Shown here: piece by piece, positions 59,271 to 64,000 of the stretch
Position numbering within the stretch: position 1 is the first letter of the stretch
Layout of the letters: each line of letters starts with the position of its first letter
Assembly (NCBI GenBank): GCA_963798455.1
Contig: CAWCTD010000003.1
Span: 1,860,001 to 1,924,000 of the forward strand
DNA: 64,000 nt
Reading direction: 5' to 3'
DNA from: CAWCTD01 sp963798455
GTDB lineage: Bacteria > Acidobacteriota > Terriglobia > Bryobacterales > Bryobacteraceae
The notes under the pieces: model-generated
Seen by the model: only the letters and a program-made list of their open reading frames with translations
The model's database searches: none
Told to the model about the DNA's origin: nothing
Position numbers and translations under genes: made by a program

Positions 59271-60519
59271 TCACTCATGCTGAGCGACTCTGGCGCGGCT
59301 GAGGAGGTGGTCAGTCTTGACCAACCGCTGCTGCAAACTGGTCAGCGACCACTTCTCAATCCTCCTCGGCAGCACCAGCCGCCGCCAGAGGTTGCCCAAG
59401 TTGTAAGCGATCACACTCAGCCACAAGCGCACCTCATTCGACCGGAAGCGGTGGCAGGACAAGCGCGTCATCTTGACGGCCTGCTTACCTTCCTTGATCC
59501 ACTGCTCGGCCGTGCCCCGCGTGATTTAGAACCGCACTACCGCTCGGCTGTCCGTCGCCAGGTTGGTCACGCTGAAGCCCACGCGCGGAAACAGTTCCCC
59601 GCAGTGGAACTCCACCTTCGCCACGACCCGCCGCGCCTTCTTCCAACTCGCTGCTTGGTAGAGAAAGCTCTTGTACCAGGCCACCGGCTTGTGGCTCGGT
59701 CTGCCCACCGGCCGGGTCAATAGATCCGCGATATCCCGCTCCAGGCTGTCGTTGGCCGGGATGCGGACGGCGTACTTCACGCCCCGCCCTTCCAGCGCCT
59801 CGTAGATCTCCGCTTGGCGAATGCGGCGTCAGCCCGGAACACGACCTCCTTGCCGGCCTTCTGGTGCCGTTCGATCTCCGGCAGCAGCATGTCTTCCCAA
59901 CCGTCGGCGCTCTGTACGTGCCGGGCCATAGCTTGGCCGCCAGACAGTCACCCTCGCGGTTGAACAGTAGCAGGGGGTGATAGCAGGTGGACTCAAAGTA
60001 GCCGTTGTAGGCGCTGTTCTCCTGCTCGCCGTAAACGGGGATCTCGGTCGAGTCCATGTCCAACACCACACGCTGCGGAGAATCGACGGCTTCCGCCTTG
60101 GCGATCAACTCGCGGTTGATGGCGGCCAGACCGGCGAGATTCTGATCTTGGGTCAGTAGTTCCGTCTCGAAGGATTGCAGCCGGGAAGTCAGCGCCGCTC
60201 CACGCTCCCAGATCTTCTCAGAGCCGATCAGCCAAAACGTCGGATCTTGCGAAAGTCGCTCGGCGTCGTTCACGTCCTCGTAGCCCGCCAAGCGGCTGTA
60301 GCCGGATTGGCCCAACAGGTCCGCCAGCGGAAGCTGCGTGTTCTTCCCGCGCCGGGAGTCGGTCAGGTGTCGAGCGATGAGATCACCGAAGCCCAGACGC
60401 TCATCCAGTTCGCGGACTACAACCAGGCCACCATCGGAAGTGACCCGTGATCCCTGGAAATCAATCTTCAAAGAGGTGTTGTACGAGAGCTGAAATGGCC
60501 GGTTTTGTTTTTCACCCAT
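59271..60519 (-). mobile_element. Dead IS1380-family transposase copy
   Basis: From the ATG at 60519 the frame matches IS1380 transposases (DFQGSRVTSDGGLVVVRELD, DLLGQSGYSRLAGYEDVNDA, VVLDMDSTEIPVYGEQENSA) up to about 59925. There, loss of one base shifts the frame; the correct sequence continues VQSADGWEDMLLPEIERHQK. A second one-base loss occurs near 59812 (FAK to AEIYEALEGRGVKYAVRI). A stop (TAA, 59526-59528) interrupts AVVRF...ITRGTAEQWIKEG, where a Tyr is expected. Homology ends near 59325 (LQQRLVKT), so the C-terminus is also lost. At least three lesions make it non-functional. Confidence 0.85.
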
Positions 60520-60639
60520 TAGCTCTCGTCCTCTGGAGCGTCTTCATTGCATTCAAACCCTTATGAATAAAGGCGTCCAAAGGCTTCAGGATGTTATGAG
60601 CAAGTGGTCAAAACGAAAATGCGGTCTCACGCTACTTCC

Positions 60640-60687
60640 TCAGAAATTGTACTTGAACCCCAATTGTATCCGCCTCGGACTGTGGGA
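60640..60687 (-). pseudogene. Last residues of a TonB-dependent receptor
   Basis: Minus-strand SHSPRRIQLGFKYNF and stop (60640-60642) match the invariable end of Oar-like receptors (PR.IQ.G..Y.F; compare SREIQFGIRLRF of the receptor at 19437). Nothing of the receptor remains upstream. It lies beside the dead IS1380 copy, which may mark the event that removed the gene. Confidence 0.55.
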
Positions 60688-60803
60688 GGCGCCGGCAAGC
60701 GGAAGCCGTAGCTGCCAGAATCCTGCCCTCTTGGGCCAAAACAGTGTACACTGGCTTACTCGCGGGATACTTGAAGCGGAATCCCGAAACAGGAGAAACC
60801 ACC

Positions 60804-61892
60804 ATGGCGCGTTTGACCCGGCGTGAATGTATCCAGGGGACGTTGGCGGGGCTGGCCAGCACCAGCCTGACTCTGCCCGCTCCTGCAATCCCTCTGGCTC
60901 CCAGCGAGAAAGGCTTCAAGCTGGCGGAGTTGTTCAGCGACCCCGCCAGCGTGGACGTCAAGATCGCGAAGCAGGTCGGCGTGAACCACGTCATCGCGGG
61001 CGTGAGCTTGAGCCGCGTGCGCAAGGAGCAGTACGTGGAGGAAGCGCAGAAAATCAAAGACGCGTGGAGCGCGGCGGGGATGAAGGTTGCGGGCGTCGAA
61101 GGTCATCCCGTAGCCTTCGAGAAGCTGAAACTTGGAGTGGAGGGCGCCGACGAGGAGATCGAGAACACGAAGTGGGCCATCGAGGCGCTCAGCAAGGCCG
61201 GCGTCAACATGATCTGCTACAACTTCATGGCCGGACTGGGCTGGACCCGCACCAAGACGGATCTCGCCGAGCGAGGCGGCGCGCTCACCAGCGAATTCGA
61301 CGCCGAAGCCGCCAAGGCCATGGGGCTGACCCGCGCTGGTGAGGTCAGCGAAGAGAAGATGTGGGCCAACGTGACCAAGTTCATCAAGCAGGTCATGCCG
61401 GTCGCGGACAAGTTCAAGGTCCAGATGGCGCTGCACCCGGATGATCCGCCGCTCTCCCCGTTGCGCGGGGTCGCCCGCATCGTCACCAGCGCCGGCAACT
61501 ACCGCCGGATCATGGACATCGTGCCCAGCCCGATGAACGGCGTCACCTTCTGCCAGGCCAACTTCAAGCTGATGGGCGAGGACATCTACGCGCTGGCCAA
61601 GGAGTGGACCGCCAAGAACAAGATCTTCTTCGTTCATTTCCGCGACGTGGACGGCAAGAGGGAAAAGTTCCACGAGACCTTCCACGACAACGGACCGACG
61701 GACATGGCCCGCATGTTGCAGGTCTACAGCAAGGCTGGATTCAACGGCCCCATCCGGCCGGATCATGCGCCGACCATCGAAAGCGACCGGAGCGCCAACA
61801 ACAGGTCTTCCGGCTACACCATGGGCGGCAAGGTGTTCGCCTTCGGTTACATGAAGGGCATCATGGAAGCCTTGAAGCTGCCCTACGCCTGA
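60804..61892 (+). CDS. Mannonate dehydratase, UxuA family, second copy
   Basis: 362 residues from the ATG at 60804 with AGGAGA seven bases upstream. N-terminus RLTRRECIQGTLAGLASTSL is a twin-arginine-like signal. UxuA features: VQMALHPDDPPLSPLRGVAR, IFFVHFRDVDGKREKFHETF and PIRPDHAPTIESD. It differs from the copy at 7097 in the metal-site surroundings (HFRD versus HFRN). The stop overlaps the convergent transaldolase gene by ten bases. Probably a dehydratase of a mannonate-like aldonate; specificity open. Confidence 0.85.
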   Translation: MARLTRRECIQGTLAGLASTSLTLPAPAIPLAPSEKGFKLAELFSDPASVDVKIAKQVGVNHVIAGVSLSRVRKEQYVEEAQKIKDAWSAAGMKVAGVEGHPVAFEKLKLGVEGADEEIENTKWAIEALSKAGVNMICYNFMAGLGWTRTKTDLAERGGALTSEFDAEAAKAMGLTRAGEVSEEKMWANVTKFIKQVMPVADKFKVQMALHPDDPPLSPLRGVARIVTSAGNYRRIMDIVPSPMNGVTFCQANFKLMGEDIYALAKEWTAKNKIFFVHFRDVDGKREKFHETFHDNGPTDMARMLQVYSKAGFNGPIRPDHAPTIESDRSANNRSSGYTMGGKVFAFGYMKGIMEALKLPYA

Positions 61893-63022
61893 GAGGCAGC
61901 GGCGAACGCCAGGCGCTTCTGTTCCAGTTGCGAAAGGAGAGACTGGAACGGCTCCCCAAACTTCCGGACGCCCTCTTCTTCCAGTTGAGCGCCGGCCTCG
62001 CCGAGGTCGACGCCCGCCTCGGGCAGGCTCCGAATGACCTCCCGGGCCTCCGCCAGGCCTTCCGCCAGGCGGGCGGCCGGGTTGCCGTGATCCCTGTAGG
62101 CTTCGAGCGTGGCCAGGGGCATGGTGTTGACCGTGCCGGGGCCGATCAGAGGCTCCACGTACATCAGATCGCTGCGGCCGGGGTCCTTGGTGCTTGTGCT
62201 GGCCCACAAGAGGCGCTGCGGCTTCCCGCCGCGCTCGGCAAGGCGGCGGAAGCGTTCACCGCCAAAGAGATCCTTCCACTCCTGATAGGCCAGTTTGGCG
62301 CAGGCGAGAGCGACCTTCCCCTCGGCGCGCGTCCCGGCCGCGGCGCCCGGCCCCCCGCGGCTCACCGCCGCCCTCAGCAAAGGATCGACCAATACGTCGA
62401 TGCGGCTGACGAAAAAACTGGCGACGGAGTGAATCCGTTCAATGGGCTGTCCGGCTGCCACCCTGTCCTCGAGGCCGGCAATGTAGGTGTCAGCCACCTG
62501 GCGGTAACGGTCCAGGGAGAACAGCAGGGTCACGTTGATGTTGACCCCTTCGGAGATCATCCGCCGGACGGCCGGCAGGCCGGGCCGCGTCGCGGGAATC
62601 TTGACCAGTACATTCGGCCGGTCCAGGGATCTCCAGAGCGAGCGAGCCTCCCGGATGGTGCCCTCCGTCTCATAAGCCAGCGCGGGCGAGACTTCCAGGC
62701 TCACATAGCCGTCGGCGCCCTGCGTGCGATCGTAGACCGGTCTCAACAAGCCGGCGGCGCGGCGCACATCCTCGATGGCAAGGCCCTCATAGATCGACTG
62801 GGCGTCCTTTCCGTTCCTGGCGGCGAGGCCGATGTCCGCGTCGTACTCCCTGCTTCCACCGATGGCGTCGGAGAAGATCTTCGGGTTGGAAGTCACGCCG
62901 CTCACGCCATCCTCAACGATCAGGCGCTGGAGCTGTCCTGAGGTCAGAATTGACCGGCTGATGAAGTCCAGCCAGACGCTTTGACCGAAGTCTTGGAGCC
63001 TGCGGAGACGGCTTGGTTCCAT
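61883..63022 (-). CDS. tal: Transaldolase
   Basis: 379 residues from the ATG at 63022, where the family start LQDFGQSVWLDFISRSIL follows; a longer frame is unsupported. Class I aldolase barrel: VSGVTSNPKIFSDAI, LEVSPALAYETEGTIREA, VLVKIPATRPGLPAV (Schiff-base Lys), NINVTLLFSLDRYRQVADTY and ASTSTKDPGRSDLMYVEPL. It is the long type found in actinobacteria and acidobacteria. Moves dihydroxyacetone units between sugar phosphates in the pentose phosphate pathway. Confidence 0.95.
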   Translation of the reverse strand: MEPSRLRRLQDFGQSVWLDFISRSILTSGQLQRLIVEDGVSGVTSNPKIFSDAIGGSREYDADIGLAARNGKDAQSIYEGLAIEDVRRAAGLLRPVYDRTQGADGYVSLEVSPALAYETEGTIREARSLWRSLDRPNVLVKIPATRPGLPAVRRMISEGVNINVTLLFSLDRYRQVADTYIAGLEDRVAAGQPIERIHSVASFFVSRIDVLVDPLLRAAVSRGGPGAAAGTRAEGKVALACAKLAYQEWKDLFGGERFRRLAERGGKPQRLLWASTSTKDPGRSDLMYVEPLIGPGTVNTMPLATLEAYRDHGNPAARLAEGLAEAREVIRSLPEAGVDLGEAGAQLEEEGVRKFGEPFQSLLSQLEQKRLAFAAASQA

Positions 63023-63342
63023 AGGATTTGGTTCACGCAAAAGATGCGAACCTTCAAGTCTAGCCCAACCACTATCAGGATAGGCGGTCCTACCCGGCCG
63101 CCGCAAACCGGCGGAGTTGACTGTGCGGTTCTTATCAAACCGGGCGCACAAGCCGATGATTTCAATGTCCGGCCGGGGTACGGCCGTTCGGTGCAAGGGC
63201 GGAGTGCCCACCGCCCCTGAGCGCGCCGTCGGCCGCCCCGGGCGGGAGCAAGGCGCCCGATGTATGAGTGCTGGAGTGCTCTCGGAACCAGACGTAAAGT
63301 TCTGGGTCCCATCGTAGATTAGCTTATGTTAATCTTGCTGAA
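63023..63342. other. Intergenic stretch without a gene
   Basis: About 320 bases between divergent genes. A short hairpin CCGCCG/CGGCGG with a 5-base loop lies near 63101-63117. No convincing promoter or operator could be assigned to either gene. Confidence 0.4.
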
Positions 63343-63963
63343 GTGACACTGCTTCGTACTGCCCGTCTTGCTGTGATCGTCGGGTTGGCCGCCCCGCTCG
63401 GGGCCCGGGCGGATTCCGCCGGTTTACTCAGGGCGGACGCCTCCTCGCTCAGTCTCGAAAACCAGCGAGCCGACGAAGATAACCTCTCGCGGATGAGTGA
63501 TTTGGCTATGGTTCGTCGGTTCGTCCGCGCCGGCTTGCTGGTATCAGTCCCGAACCAGACGCGTCACTATTACCTCAAGAGCATCCCGGCTGCCTATCGC
63601 TACCTCAGACCCTGGAGCAAGCTATTCCTGACTCGATTGAGCGCGCAATTCCATGCCCGCTTCCGAACGCGGTTGCGCGTGACCAGCCTGGTGCGGACGG
63701 TGAGCTTTCAACGGTCGTTGGCGAGGCGGAACCGGAATGCGGCGGCGGCCGATGGCCCGCGCAGGTCGTCGCACCTCACCGGGGCCACTATGGATATCTC
63801 CAAGAAGGGCATGACGGGGGCACAACTCGGCTGGATGCGCCAAGTGCTTTCGCCCCTGAAAGCCAAGGGGCTGATCCACGCCATTGAGGAGTTCCAGCAG
63901 GGCGCTTTTCACGTGATGGTGCATAAGAAATACTTGGAATATGCGGCCTCGCAAGCTCCTTGA
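63343..63963 (+). CDS. DUF5715-type (M15-like peptidase fold) secreted protein
   Basis: 206 residues from a GTG. Signal peptide TARLAVIVGLAAPLGARA. The C-terminal half has the DUF5715 pattern RVTSLVRTVSFQRSLARRN, SSHLTGATMDISKKGM (His and Asp as in the M15 D-Ala-D-Ala peptidase fold), and FHVMVHKKYLEY (second His). This suggests a zinc enzyme acting on peptidoglycan, but activity is not proven. It is not linked to the transaldolase on the other strand. Confidence 0.78.
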   Translation: MTLLRTARLAVIVGLAAPLGARADSAGLLRADASSLSLENQRADEDNLSRMSDLAMVRRFVRAGLLVSVPNQTRHYYLKSIPAAYRYLRPWSKLFLTRLSAQFHARFRTRLRVTSLVRTVSFQRSLARRNRNAAAADGPRRSSHLTGATMDISKKGMTGAQLGWMRQVLSPLKAKGLIHAIEEFQQGAFHVMVHKKYLEYAASQAP

Positions 63964-63989
63964 CGGGCCGTCCGGCTATCCTGGTAGGT

Positions 63990-64000
63990 ATGTCCGCACC
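63990..64000 (+). CDS. Possible start of a downstream gene (3' partial)
   Basis: An ATG at 63990 follows GGTAGG and opens MSA before the window ends. Only three codons are visible, so this is only a hint of a gene. Confidence 0.2.

Noticed and set aside
60756..62207. 483-codon minus-strand frame opposite the second UxuA gene
   Set aside because: Antisense of the UxuA gene and overlapping the transaldolase; no supporting start or domain.

Overview
The window is GC-rich bacterial DNA that looks like an acidobacterium of the Solibacter/Bryobacter type. Four kinds of evidence point that way: Oar-like TonB-dependent receptors with a CarboxypepD_reg-type N-terminus, PEP-CTERM secreted proteins, a C-terminal fragment of the Solibacter-expanded TIGR03437 type, and HTH-TolB/FlgO-TPR regulators. 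Carbohydrate-acid genes are also abundant. The assignment rests on gene content only; no rRNA or tRNA gene was seen.

Layout. 1-7.1 kb: the end of an Fe-S aldo/keto reductase, then a decayed region with two C-terminal remnants of one nitrilase-like gene (665-842, 3237-3369) bracketing an HTH/Cys-cluster/receiver regulator and a secreted protein; also palindrome arrays, a TIGR03437 fragment, an antitoxin-like gene and a TPR protein. 7.1-10.3 kb: mannonate dehydratase, sugar-acid MFS transporter, and a NarL-type regulator behind a perfect inverted repeat. 10.4-22.6 kb, minus strand: a nine-gene, tightly spaced run (TonB receptor, adenylate-forming ligase, divergent Nramp-like transporter, methyltransferase, M20 peptidase, EamA exporter, HtrA protease, peptidoglycan-binding protein, alanine dehydrogenase). 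22.6-26.7 kb: argF-argG-argH-argR with tandem ARG boxes over the argF start.

26.8-33.4 kb: two PEP-CTERM genes whose 3' ends lie in a 91-bp direct repeat. Between the repeats are an IS1380 stump fused to an NHL-repeat gene tail, an intact IS1595-type transposase and a DUF262-like/HNH nuclease gene. 31.9-37.2 kb: GH2 hydrolase, LarA-like enzyme and HTH-TPR regulator, probably one operon. 37.3-38.8 kb: ECF sigma factor, membrane partner and DUF4252 protein. 38.9-42.5 kb: two TIM-barrel isomerases around an MFS transporter, then a DinB protein. 42.6-49.8 kb: M23 peptidase, second TonB receptor, a tandem pair of enolase-superfamily genes (one with lost catalytic residues), and a nucleotidyltransferase with a small partner. 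49.8-59.2 kb: GH3, a bicupin/SMP-30 fusion, an NlpC/P60-like protein without its cysteine, and a large GH2. 59.3-64 kb: a dead IS1380 copy beside the last residues of a TonB receptor, a second mannonate dehydratase, transaldolase and a DUF5715 protein.

Taken together, the accessory genes describe a cell that takes up and degrades plant-type polysaccharides and sugar acids (receptors, GH2/GH3, lactonase, galactonate and mannonate dehydratases, hexuronate-type MFS carriers, isomerases). The genome is being reshaped by IS elements and leaves many C-terminal gene stubs. Starts were chosen by hand from ribosome-binding sites, overlaps and signal peptides; no database search was run.
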